A stretch of DNA of 64,000 nucleotides from Hirudinaria manillensis (Eukaryota > Annelida > Clitellata > Hirudinida > Hirudinidae), in NCBI GenBank assembly GCA_034509925.1, contig CM067526.1:4907501-4971500 (forward strand). Reading direction: 5' to 3'. Below, piece by piece: positions 44,620 to 56,356 of the stretch (position 1 is the first letter of the stretch; each line of letters begins with the position of its first letter). The position numbers were made by a program, and so were the translations under genes. Below the pieces are notes generated by a model. That model was not told the DNA's origin. It ran no database searches and was given only the letters and a program-made list of their open reading frames with translations.

Positions 44620-46831
44620 TCATGACGTGGTCGACCCAAAGACTTCTTTCTGGAGCCAGTTCAACATTGTCATCGTTAATTCATAACCAAGAAAACAGGC
44701 CTGTAATGCACAAAATTAGAATCAACATGGCAGCCAAAATGGTTTCACTTGGGAGATACTCATGATCTAGGAAGTGTTATCAGCTATCAATCTCACAGCG
44801 TTGGCAGGGAATGCTCGCAACATGACAGGCACGATGCCCTTGAATAGAGCGGTGGCTCCCTCTTGACGTATCAATTGGACAAAGACGCTTCTAACTCCTT
44901 TTGGGAATGTGCCTTCTGGAGCTCCAATACAAGGTAAAACATTTAGTTACTTAAGAGTTTTCACCCAAGCAGCCACGATGAAGGTTCAAATATTGCAAAG
45001 GCTCATCTCTCATCATTTTTAATAAAAATGAGATATCTTCATTTTGAATGCATTTAGAAAATGGTAATATAAAACATAATTAATAAATAAATAAGCATTT
45101 AATAACAAACAGAAATTGCCAGCTTATTAATATACCAGTTTGAAGTCTAGACTTGAGAACATCAGGTGGTGTGGCTACAATCCAGTTCAGAACACCTGCC
45201 ACTCCCCCTGCAAATAATGTCCTCCATGCACTTAGTTCCTTTTGCCTGACAAATAGTTACTCATGCATTCGCTTATCTAATGATGATAAAGATGCTTCTA
45301 AAATATCTTTAAAATATCTAGATTACCCTTCGGGCGTTAACGAGATTTTAATCCATTCGTAGGTCATGAAGTACACGCCACTGGCAGGTACATCTGCATA
45401 AACAAATTATCAGTAAACAAAAAACACATTGCAACAATTTAGATTTACAACTCCAAACCCCTAAGAAAGGTAGCCATGGTCCCCCTAAAAATACTTTTAA
45501 CTCCTCCCTCTTTGTACAGCTGCTTTACACAATCAACTGGCCCTGAATACCTAGCTGTTGATGTAGATTGCTGAACCTTCAAGCAAGAACTATTAATTGA
45601 AAACTGCATATAAAGGACCATATGGACTTAAAGATTCAATAAAACTGGTAATTTGAAACAAACTTGCAAAAGGCATTTAATCCTTTCCCCTGGACCTAAG
45701 ATAAATGATGAAAAAGTCCCAGCCAACATGCCTGCTGCAAAGAGCTGAGAATATCTGAAAGCAAATAGTTGAAAAATATGCAAATTAATGAGGTTATTAA
45801 AAATATTTTAAATTCTAACTTTAGAGAATCATCAGGCTTTGATTGTTGTAAACGTTTTCCAACATGGTATCCAAAAAAACTGACAGCAAATACTGGGGCA
45901 ACTCCACCAAGAGGAGTGGCCATGCCCTTGTAAAATCCTCTTGGTCCCTAAAAAGCATTAATATTAATTAGTTCAAACATCAGTGATTTTTAAAATTACT
46001 TTTAATGTAACTTTAAAATATGTTCAAATAATAATAGCAACAATAATAATAACAGTAATTTTGTAAAGATTACTTTACCTCCTTAATAAAAATCTGTTTG
46101 GCGCAGTCATAAGTCCCTGAATAACCAGAAGATCCTTTCGTTATGGTTTGCAATCTAACCTTTGCATGAAATTGCTTGTAATAAATTAACTAGAAATATT
46201 CTTTAAATTACATAAAATATTGATGAATTAAGTCTACAATCAAGTAAATTTCAGTAAATAAAAGTGCATTCCAGATGAAATTCACATGAGGAACTTCAAT
46301 AAAGAATTATTATAGAAGAACTATTATAATTATATTTTGGAAAGTTCAGATGTCTGAATAATATTTTTAATTATTTGAACTAAAAAATAGTATTAGCAGA
46401 ATGCACAGTCCCACCATAAATTAGGAGCAATATTTCATTACCTAGTTCATTATAATGTCTAAAAATTATACTTCAATATTGACCCCTAGGCTCATGTTTT
46501 TTGTTATCTCTTTGAAACTTATATATATTTAACTACTATATTTAATTGTATATATAAATTTAACAAAAATTTTCTTTATCTATATTATATACAATAATCA
46601 TAATGTTTTATTATCTTATATTTATTTAAATTAAACATATTAAAAATTTCATTATACGCTATAATACAACTATGCCAGTCTTTATACCAGATATTGTGTG
46701 TGCGTAAAAACTTATGGTAAATCAAAGATTATTTTTACTTTTATGGTGTCGAAAGGATGACCAGTTACTACAAGACATATGCCACCGACACCACCAGCAA
46801 TTAACCCTTTGGCAGGGCTAGTTTCATTCAT
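44620..46831 (-). CDS. SLC25A20: Mitochondrial carnitine/acylcarnitine carrier
   Basis: This inner-membrane carrier swaps acylcarnitine for free carnitine, feeding fatty acids to beta-oxidation. The start at 46831 gives [17 protein letters not shown]. The three repeats carry the mitochondrial-carrier signatures PFDTIK (with VRLQT in the next exon, about 46079-46161), PGERIK followed by CLLQ (about 45690-45750), and PPDVLK followed by SRLQT (about 45160-45240). [10 protein letters not shown] is characteristic of the carnitine carrier rather than of ornithine or other SLC25 members. The last exon (44620 to about 44702) reads [15 protein letters not shown], matching the family end; the frame that reads on past AFPANA is intron. 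About nine exons in all. It is divergent from PRKRIP1 with 677 bases between start codons. Confidence 0.92.
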
Positions 46832-47508
46832 CGTCGCTCAGTTACCCGTAAAACTGGTTTTTGAACCCGAACAAAACACATGTGTCAAGAATTACAGTTA
46901 AACCAAAGAAGTGTTGAAATTCAACATTTAAATACACTAATATTGTTGTTATGAAGTGTTTTATTTTACAAAAGTAAATATATCTCATGCAACGTGTATA
47001 GAATAAATAATTAACCAAATCCGCTAAAGTGCGTCGCCGTTTATTATATTCAAATCTATTTATAACATGATGTATTATAGCGTATTCTGAAATTCTTAAT
47101 ATATTTAACCTAAATAAATATGAAATAACCAAACGATTATTGTGTATAATATAGACAAAATAAAATATTTGTCAAACTATTAAAATAAATATTTAAAATT
47201 TTATAGCTCCAGATGTGATTAAGACGATATAATCAAAGTATACCTTATCTTTGTATTGTTTATTTCAGCTATCGTACGCTAAGAATCTGGATTCGACGCT
47301 GAACCTGTAGTTTGATTATTTAATTCACTATTATTTAATTAGTGATTGCCCATAATTTTGCATACAATTACTTGAAGGACCGCCATTAATTTCTATCAAC
47401 ACAAGTTCCACTGAACTCTAAAATATATAGTAAGTAATAATAAAACTTAGTCGTAAGAGAAATTAATTGTATTAGTTCTGCTGACTGAAACTATTTTTTA
47501 ACTAGAAA
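46832..47508. promoter_or_regulatory. Shared upstream region of SLC25A20 and PRKRIP1
   Basis: A divergent pair with 677 bases between ATGs, so one bidirectional or two back-to-back promoters. Strongly AT-rich; no clear TATA box tied to either gene. Confidence 0.4.
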
Positions 47509-48541
47509 ATGTCGTCAGACGAAGATGACAATAATGATGTTATTGTTTCAAAAAATGTGATTGATGTACAAAGAATGAAAATAGAAAAGCTGATGAAGAA
47601 TCCAGTTAGTATTTATATTGTTATGTAACAAACTTAGTCTTTGTGACATAAGATTATAACAAATTTACTTTAATTTTAGAATAAGCCAGCCTTTATACCA
47701 GAAAAACCTTCAGAGAAGCTTCCAAGGGCCTTTAATCCTCCTGAAATTGTGAGGAATATTTGGGGTAAATCGCTAATCATTTTGAGGATTATTAATGCAC
47801 CTCATAACTGAAAATATTTGTTTTTGACTTGATCATTTTAACATGACTTTATCATGCTGACACATAAATTTTGTTTTAATTTAGGTTCAAGTGCAGGTGC
47901 AGGAAGTGGTGATTTCCATGTTTATAGAGGAATCAGGAGGAGAGAATTTGCACGACAAAAATATCTAGATGAAGTTTCTCATAAGGTATTTAAAGATTTT
48001 CACAATCATAATTAGTAAAAAAATTGTAATTACTTAAAATAGTGATTTGGTAAATATCAATATTTAAATTTATTGGTTTTTCCAGGAATCGCTTGATAAA
48101 GATTTCATTGAACGACTTGAAACACATAAAAAGGAAGCTGAAGAGAGGACGGAAAAGAAGAGAGCTAAAAGGTCTAAACTATGTTTTGATTTGAGTGGTT
48201 TGCAATTTATTAATGTTAATAAATTACATTGATGATGTTATTAAATCTTAAACCTTAATGCTAAATAATGTTTAATAATCAAATTTCTAAAATTTAAATG
48301 TTCACCTTCTCAGGCTGAAAAAGAAACAAAAAGAGAAAAGAAATAAAGAAGTCAAAAAAGCTAAAAGTGAGTTTAATTGCTTAATTTTGCATTAATTTAG
48401 TTAACATGAGATGCTATTGTATATTTTCATCTTTCAGTTGAGGAGCAAAATAATAATAATGATGAGGTAGCCAAAGAAAATGATGCACATGAGGAGGAGG
48501 ATGATGACGACGATGATGATAATAAAGATGTTAAGGAATGA
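47509..48541 (+). CDS. PRKRIP1: PRKRIP1-like spliceosomal protein (6 exons)
   Basis: PRKRIP1 was first described as a PKR-binding inhibitor and is a component of the catalytic spliceosome, forming a long helix across it. Exons 47509-47604, 47680-47764, 47885-47985, 48086-48171, 48314-48367 and about 48439-48541 join in phase to about 176 residues, close to the usual 180-190. The N-terminus reads [17 protein letters not shown]. The conserved core has [20 protein letters not shown] and [14 protein letters not shown] highly charged helix follows ([20 protein letters not shown]), then an Asn/Asp/Glu tail. AATAAA signals at about 48580 and 48600 lie just downstream. With two SART1 copies nearby the window holds three spliceosome genes, which I take as coincidence. 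Confidence 0.92.
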
Positions 48542-50255
48542 ACATGTAAATATTGAACATGCTGAAAGACCTTTCCTATGTAATAAACCTATATTTGAAT
48601 AAATGTGTTGACCAAATTAATTTCTAACAGGTATGAACGATTTTGTATATGCTTGGTGTGGATTTTGCAGAAAATGCCTTCACTTTAGTAAACCCAAGTA
48701 TCACTTGGAAGCACTGATGGCTTGCATGTCCTTCATATGGTTTCTATTCACGCCTTTGCGGGTTTTAAACTTATTTGCTTAATTTACTGGGTTTTTGGTC
48801 AATCAAAATGAAGTGTATGTTTTATCAGGGAAAAAGCTAGCACTGGCAGAGGTTGATTTTTTTAATGATAGAAAACATTGCGACGACAATGTCATAATAA
48901 AAGATAATATTGAATACAAAATAAATAATCCAACAACTGTAGTATTAACTATGAAAAAAAATTTATGAGTAAATGTCGTATAATTTAAAAAAAATTCCCT
49001 ATATGAAAAAACTCAATGTTTTTGGAAATCAACATTTTCTACAAATTATCAACCGAAGGCGAATGCTAATATAGCGCTTGTTGTGAGCCAGAGAATCGGT
49101 TATTTGCTCATAGAGATCGAATTATTCGAATTATTATTCGTCTAATATCAAGGTTAGTTAATGTAATTTTTTGAATGATCGTGTTTCCGTATCTATCCAC
49201 ACCCATGTTTTGTATTCCACCATAATGGTTTGATTTAACGGCGATAAGAAAAATATTACAACTGTTGAGGCTACATGAGTACATCAGATTAATCCGTTCC
49301 CGAGAACGTTCTCCAACGAAATACATAGATTTATATGTCGAAGTAAACTGTTTATATGGGTGAGGCGGCTAAGGTTCTAACCGATCGACTTCCTTAATTT
49401 TTTTAGGTTTAGAATTCATTAGAAAGATCCATACTAATTTCAAGAAGTTGTTTGTAATTGAGCATTGGCTATTAAGTTTAAAAGTAGAGGGTTCAAAAAG
49501 AACTGAAAGGTGAATCTAAATCAATTATTTGAAAGTGAATAATTTTCACTTTATTTGATATCTTCTGCAGATAAGTGACTTCCAGAACACTCATGATGCA
49601 ATATTTCCTGTGCTTGAAGGAATGGTATGTGGTTTGTACAGCACTTTCTTATTATATTTTTAGGCTGTTGATAGCCTAAAGAAAGAAGGATTTAAACCTA
49701 ACTTGTATAGTAGGAGTAATACAGAACATATTCTCTTGTTTATAACCAATTGAAAAACAGTCCTAAGGATTCCTTGAAACTGCAACAACGTTAATCAGAT
49801 GACGTTTTTCTCTACTTAACTGTTTAAATTCATTGACAAACCATTGCCTAAATTAAACTCCATTGCTCCACAAATTCAAGCTGTGACACAAGACAGCTTG
49901 TTATAGAAATCTTTTCTTTATAATAAGATCATCAGATTTAACTTAATTTAATAGTTAAGAACAAGAATGAGAAGTAAAGAAAATGTGATGTGACAACTCT
50001 TATATTTATTATTTATATTTTAGGAAAATATTTTAAAGGAACACATTACATGAGCACTTATATTAGATTTCACTGCCAACACCAAAATGAACAGTAGAAA
50101 TTGCTGACAGTTTTTAATACATCCTTCTAAGCTTTTATACTTTGTGAGTCACAAGAATCATTTTCTATCATAAAACAATAAACAATGTGGATAGATCCGG
50201 CCATTGACAACTTTTTTAAAGGTTGATCTGTTAAAATTTAATTATCATTGTAGTC
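48542..50255. other. Spacer between PRKRIP1 and SART1 copy 2
   Basis: AT-rich apart from a possible small spliced gene at 49356-49753. A TTGTAG acceptor (50247-50252) just before the SART1 ATG suggests an untranslated first SART1 exon somewhere in this spacer. Confidence 0.4.
49356..49753 (+). CDS. Possible small spliced gene, 74 residues, unknown
   Basis: Four segments with fitting splice signals join in one frame. They are ATGG (49356-49359, donor GTGAGG), 49407-49483 (acceptor TTTTTTTAG, donor GTAGAG), 49571-49624 (acceptor TTCTGCAG, donor GTATGT) and 49664-49753 (acceptor ATTTTTAG, stop TGA). The product would begin MGLEFIRKIHTNFKKLFVIE and end EHILLFITN. It has no signal peptide and no family that I recognise. 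The tiny first exon resembles the three-codon first exons of the annexins here. Short exons in AT-rich DNA can arise by chance, and the first exon is only four bases. Confidence 0.22.
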
Positions 50256-52711
50256 ATGAAAGACAACAGATACAAAGATGAGAGAAAAAGGGATGACAGA
50301 GAAGAGCGGCGAAGAGACGATAGAGACGAAAGGCGCAGAGAAAGTAGAGATGATAGGCGCAAAGATGGCAGAGATGAGAGACGCAGGGATGACAGAGATG
50401 ACAGACACAGCAAAGATGGAAGGAGCAGAGATGACAAAGATTACAGACAAAAGAGAAAACACAGGTCTTCATCTAGAGAACCTAAAGAAAAGAAGTCCAA
50501 ACGAAATGATGAACCCATGAAAAGTCCAAGCACAGAACAAAGAGTTGAGGTAAAGTAAATTTTCTAATTAGACTTTCATTCTTAGAATGATAATTTGTTT
50601 TTCATTATATTCAAAGATTATATTTTAATTTTACCTTCACAGAAATCTGCTGGAAAATTTGACGATGAAGATAGTGGTGCGACTGAGAAGTTGTCTCTGA
50701 GCATTGAGGAAACCAACAAGTTAAGAGCCAAACTTGGACTTAAACCTTTGACAATGGACGACGACAAAGAGAAAACATCGTCTTCGACGGAAAAGCCAGA
50801 TGTGCACGCCCCTGCCATCAACATGAATGATGTCAAAAGAGTAGAAGCCTTGAAAGAGAAGCTACAATTGATAAAGGAGAAAAGAAGACTCGAGGAAACA
50901 CTATTTAAGGTGACATATTTTAGTGAAATTGTAAAAGTTCATCTGTCTAATGTGATTTTATTTTATAGGCAACACCTCTTGGACAGTCGTCAGAGAATGA
51001 GTCAGCAGCTGAGTGGGTCGAAAGAACAAGGAAGGAAGCGGCCAAAAAAGAGCAGGCGAATGCACGTGCTAAGGCGATGGATGAATTGGATCGTGAATTT
51101 GGAGTGGGAAATCTCGTAGAGAGAGAATTTGGAAATGGAACCAAATCATACAAATCGAACGATTTGAAAGGACTCAAAATTGAACATAACGTTGATAGTT
51201 TTAAAGAAGGAAGAGATGTTATTCTTACGTTGAAGGACAGGGGTGTCTTGGAAGATGGAGATGATGTCTTAGTAAATGTTAATATAGTTGATGATGAAAA
51301 GGCATTGCAAAATGTTGAAAACAAGAAGAACAAGCCTCTATACAATCCATACGATGATCAAGAGTTTGATGATCAAGGCAACTATAAAGAGAAAGTCCTA
51401 TTGAGCAAATATGATGATGAAATCAGGGGTGGGCCTAAGAAGGATTCTTTTATGATTGGAGAGCAAGGCAAAGCAGAAAATGAAAAAAAGCCTGATGTTA
51501 TCAGGTTGAATGTCATCAACGAAACACTGAAATTACCTGAGCTTCTGCCTGTAAGTAATTATTATACCCAGGAAGAAATGGCCAGTTTCAAAAAGCCAAG
51601 CAAGAAAATAAAGAGGAACGTGCGAAAGAAAGAAAAAAAGTTGACGGCAGACGACTTATTGTTAGCGCCAGCCAATGAGGAAGAACCTCTCATTCACGAC
51701 GGACAATCAACAGATGTTGTCATGACTGACGACCAACCCAAGTTGCCATCAGTTGAGGAAATTGAGGCAAGTTTAGCAAAAGACGATGACGACGATGATT
51801 TGTTGGGCATGGATGAAAATGTTGAAACATTCAATGATAGAGAATGGTTTGAAATGGAATTAGAAAAGAAAAAGAGAAAACCCAATCAAGAGATGACCAA
51901 CTTTGATAATCTTGTGATGCACATCAAGTCTGAACCTCTGGAAACTACTGACCTTCCAAACAACAACTTCTACATGAACTCGACTGCAGAGTTTTGTCGT
52001 ACATTAGGAGATTTCATGACCTCAACTTCTGGCCCAAATCCTTTCAAAGATGAAGAATATGAAGATATGGAAGTAGAACAAATGCATAGAAAGGACGAAG
52101 CAGAGCACCAGGGATGGCAATCTGTGGAGATTGATGAGAAACCAGTGGAAACTAAAGTTGAAGAGAACCACGTTCTTGATGAGGAGCCAATTATTGACCA
52201 TGGTTTGGGTGCTGCTCTTAAACTCGCTTCAAAGAAGGGTTATTTGGATGCTAATGCCGCTAGACAGGTGAATGCACCCAAGCAATCAAATCTGGAAGCT
52301 CAGAATTATTCGATTGAGGATAAAAGGATAGATGACTTGGATGATAAATATTCTGGAAGAAGAAGCAAATATTCAGCCAGTGGCGGAGGTCCTATTGTCG
52401 AGTTCAAAGAAAAGCAAGGCTATAAACCAGAGATAAAATTGGAGTATGTAGATGATCAAGGTAGAGAAATGTCCAAAAAGGAAGCATTTAGAACATTGTC
52501 TCATAGGTTCCATGGAAAAGGATCTGGTAAAAAGAAGCTGGAGAAAAGGATGAAGAAGGCAGAGGAGGATGCATTGATGAGATCCATGAGCTCCACAGAT
52601 ACTCCCCTCAATACTGCTCAGCTTCTGCAAGATAAGCAGAAAGCAAACAAAGTTCCTTATGTGGTGTTGAGTGGTGGAAAAGGACTTGTTACAAACATTA
52701 TTACGAAATAA
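50256..52711 (+). CDS. SART1: SART1/Snu66 tri-snRNP splicing factor, intron-bearing copy
   Basis: The same factor as at 32743-35013, in opposite orientation 15 kb away. Exons 50256-50549, 50643-50909 and 50969-52711 join in phase to 767 residues. Introns are 93 and 59 bases with GAG|GTAAAG..CACAG and AAG|GTGACA..TATAG borders. The N-terminal Arg/Asp repeats, the LSIEETNKLRAKLGLKPL block and the PYVVLSGGKGLVTNIITK end are present. Against the other copy the first 15-20 codons differ, the region at the first intron is longer here (SPSTEQRVEKSAGKFDDEDSG against SGDEDSG), the centre is almost identical even at silent sites, and the last 200 residues hold about 20 replacements. This is the likely parental gene because it has introns. 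AATAAA lies at about 52769. Confidence 0.93.
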
Positions 52712-53586
52712 CTAATTATAGTGTAATTCATCTAAATTTACACAAACCCTATATTTGCATGATGAGAAATAAATGACCGGTTCTGATGTGCAGCTTTGCC
52801 TGAACTTGTATGAACTAATTTCTTTATTGTGATGTCTGCTAATGAGGATCTTGGCTATACCAATATTGGGGAATTGTGAATTGATGTTTGCAACACACAA
52901 CATCTTTTATGTGTGTCATATCTCAGCTGGTCTTTGAGGTGCTGTTTTTTTTTTTCATCTGAATTGCTTCATGTTTATTGGTCATGAAGTATTTTTTTGC
53001 ATATAACAGTGAGACTTTGTGAGCAGCCTCCTATTTGTTTGTGTAGGACTTTATAGATAGTTTGAAGTGACTGGAAGGGTCTCTTTGAAATATTAATCGT
53101 GTTAAAGCAAGTACGCATTTGGGTTAAGTTAGTCGCCTGGGTTTAGTGAAGAGATGCAGAAAATGATCTGAATCCGGGGGAGGTGCGGCCAAAACTATGC
53201 CTTATCTAATGATTGAAATGCAGCGAGGGTAAAATTATGGCGTTGTGACGTTGGTGGATAGAAATGGATTGGCGGAATGCCGTCTTAGCTCGATATGTGA
53301 TTATTGGAGGAGACTACTTTTTTTTGTGATAAATACTTCCACATTTTGTTTATTTGTGTTGATTTGCCAATGCATAACGATGTGAGCAAATATGGAAAAG
53401 TATAATATAATGCTGGATGGCCATTAGAATGCATTAAAATTGCAATAAATGTGTTTAATTTGGTAAAATTAAATGTTGATGGGCATAGCAATAATAAATA
53501 ATGTTTATAATTTAATTAACCCATTTTCACTTTTAGCAAGTCTGTCACTGTGTTTAACTTTTAAAATATAAACTGGGAACGGAGGA
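52712..53586. other. Intergenic, SART1 to GatB
   Basis: About 0.9 kb holding the SART1 3' UTR and the GatB promoter. No coding exon seen. Confidence 0.4.
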
Positions 53587-56356
53587 ATGCGGCTTTTGGT
53601 ATCAAAGCGTGTACAAACTAATTTGTGGAGATATTTGAGTAAAGCATGTGAATCTGTCCGAAAGACCGAGTGAGTTTATTGTAGAATTACTAAAGCAATT
53701 GACTAAAGCAATTCACTATGACATTGACTGTGACCATTTGGTCAAATTTCATCTTTTATTAAATTATAAATTTGAATTCGGCTGAATTCAAAATATAGTC
53801 AGTCTTTCTATGTTTATATATATATATATATATTAAATTAATTTTAATGTTTTAATGCCATTTGAACTTACATGATCTCAGACTGATGACTGTCTATAAA
53901 ATATTTTACACTTAATCAATGATTGAGGTAATTTGATTTTTTTTCGGAAAGAACTAAAGCATGGGAACCTGTAATTGGACTTGAAATACATGCACAAATT
54001 AGTGCAAATTCCAAGCTATTTTCTGGCTCCTCAACTGGTTTTGGATCCCCAATAAATAATTCTGTGTCTTTTTTTGATGCTTCACTTCCTGGAACTTTGC
54101 CTGTACGAAGTTGAAATTTAGACTGCATTTAATTATTTTGGAATTACTAATTCCTTCAAAACTCCAGCATTAACTTTTCTAAATTTGTAAAAACTTTTTG
54201 ACTAGGTGTTGAACAAAGCTTGCGTCATAGCAGCTCTAAAAACAGCCATATCTTTAAACTGCTTAGTTAACAGAGTATCTTATTTTGACAGAAAACATTA
54301 TTTCTATGCTGACCTTCCAGTAAGTTTTATTTTATATCATCAAAAAATTGAAAAGATGTAATGGAATATGATATTTTTTAGGCAGGTTATCAAATAACTC
54401 AGAAAAGACTGCCAATAGCAATCAAAGGTCATTTAATATATCCAGTTTATGACGGTAAAAACTTTGTCGAGAAGGTGGCTCACTTAACCCAAATTCAGCT
54501 GGAACAAGACAGTGGCAAGAGTATCCATGATGTTGTGGATAAGATGAGCCTGATTGATCTTAATAGAGCAGGTTGGATTCATTAGAGACAATATGGTTAT
54601 TATATAGTACACAGTGAGAACATCAAAACTATGAAATTGATCACTTCCTTACATTTATTTAATTTACATGCCAAGTGAGGCTAAGTTTATTATCCATAAC
54701 TGTCACTTTTTAATTCTGATTTAATTTATATTGTGTTTATTTTAAGGATAATGTTCATTTATTAAATTTATGGAAATTTTGAATAATTTAAAAAATCTAA
54801 TTTCAGGTATTGGTTTGATGGAGATTATAACAGAGCCAGATTTCCGATCAGCAACCGAAGTGGTGGCCTTTGTAAAAGAACTTCAACTTGTACTACAAAC
54901 CATAGGCTCATGCAACGCCAGGATGGAAGGCCAGTAATTACCGCTTAAAGAGATGTCGATTTGTTTGTATTTGCTCAGAAAAGTTAATTAATGTTTTATC
55001 AATAGAGGGTTCCATGAGAGTTGATGCCAGCATTTCAGTAAGAAAACCAAACGAGCCACTTGGAGTGAGGACAGAAGTTAAAAACCTGAACAGCATCAAA
55101 TCTATAGGAAGAGCAGTTGGTTGGTAATTTGAAATGTTATGTGTTCAAAATTTATTAATTTCTGGTTTTTATTTATTTCTTATTTTTTTTCAGCATATGA
55201 AATAGATAGGCAGATAAAATCTCTGGAAAATGGCATTGCTGTGGAGAACCAAACCATGTTTTATGATGGTGAAGCTGAGTATGTTTACGATCATGCTCCT
55301 CTATTCTCAAACAGGACTATTAATTCAATCTTTTGTTAATAGCTGCACAATCGTTTTGAGAGATAAAGAAAAGGTCCATGACTATAGATTTTTACCAGAA
55401 CCAAATCTAGTTCCACTCCATATAAAAGAGGACCTTCAAGAGCTAAAGAAAGAGTTGCCAGTGCTTCCTAGAATGAAGCGAGATTGGCTAATGAAGGACA
55501 ATAAGCTGACTTTAGAACAGAGCTTTATTCTTGTCGTGAGTGCCATGTTCACTTTTGCCAACTAATAATTGTTTACAAGGTCTTATAAGTTTTGGTACTG
55601 CCATTTTAGTCAATTCCTGGGCTCTTTGATCTGTATAAAAAGTTTTCATCGCATATTAATGACCAGAAGCTAAATTCATCGATTGCAAACTTCTGCACCA
55701 ATGAAATTCTGACACTTGTCAACAAGACAAATATTTCTTTGAGGGAAAGGTAATTTGTCCTTTATTATACCTTTATTCATTGTTCGTGACATCTTGATGT
55801 TAGCATGTTATGCTTTGATTTGTAAAATGTGTAATTGTATAAATTTGCCATACAGTGATAAATTAGACACAAATGAGATCCTGGAAATAGTCTTAATGCT
55901 CTATGTTGAGAAGACAATTAACTTGACCACTGCTAAAAAGGTGAGCACATTATTATTAGTATTATTATTATTATCATTATTATTATTTAGAGTTGTCACA
56001 TTTTTGTGCATGGACCCTATTTCATCAGGTTTTAGAAATGTTGGTGAGCCCAACTCAAGGCATTAAATCTGCAAGGCTTATAGTGGAGAAGGGAAATATG
56101 AAGCAGCTCTCAGATATTTCTTCTCTGACAGAGATGTGTCAGGAACTTGTTTTGGAACACAAGGAAGCTGTAAGTTGAAATTTATTTTATGAGCGAGATG
56201 CACTTTTTAATTATTTCATTTATTTAGGTAAAGAGTTTCAAAGCTGGGAATAAAAAGATTATAAATTTCTTAATTGGCCAAGTACAAAAGAAAACAGGAG
56301 GAAGAGCCAATGGACGAGATGTTGCACAAATTTTTCAAGATTTACTTACAAAATAA
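53587..56356 (+). CDS. GATB: Mitochondrial glutamyl-tRNA(Gln) amidotransferase subunit B
   Basis: GatB is the kinase/transferase subunit of the GatCAB complex, which converts Glu-tRNA(Gln) to Gln-tRNA(Gln) in mitochondria. Exon 1 (53587-53669) codes a basic, Ser/Leu-rich leader ([20 protein letters not shown]), a likely matrix-targeting peptide. Exons 53952-54102, 54206-54319 and 54382-54571 continue in phase: [33 protein letters not shown], and [12 protein letters not shown]. Later exons give [43 protein letters not shown] and the C-terminal GatB/Yqey domain ([20 protein letters not shown]), with stop 56354-56356. The junction after RMEG (about 54932) to GSMRVDA (about 55010) is off by phase with a GT donor; a weak GC donor would fix it. 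TA and TTA repeats lie upstream and in an intron. Confidence 0.92.
53815..53832. repeat. (TA)9 microsatellite in GatB intron 1
   Basis: An uninterrupted TA run inside the 282-base first intron. Confidence 0.9.
55940..55990. repeat. (TTA)n microsatellite in a GatB intron
   Basis: TTATTA repeats with few interruptions lie just past the donor AAG|GTGAGC. Confidence 0.85.

Noticed and set aside
44760-44800. SLC25A20 ending at the stop following [15 protein letters not shown]
   Set aside because: The GTGAGA after AFPANA is a donor, and a downstream exon restores the family ending [15 protein letters not shown].
50231-50472. Repetitive LSSLR-type minus-strand frames (also at 34788-35055 +)
   Set aside because: Antisense of the Arg/Asp repeats of SART1, not leucine-rich-repeat proteins.
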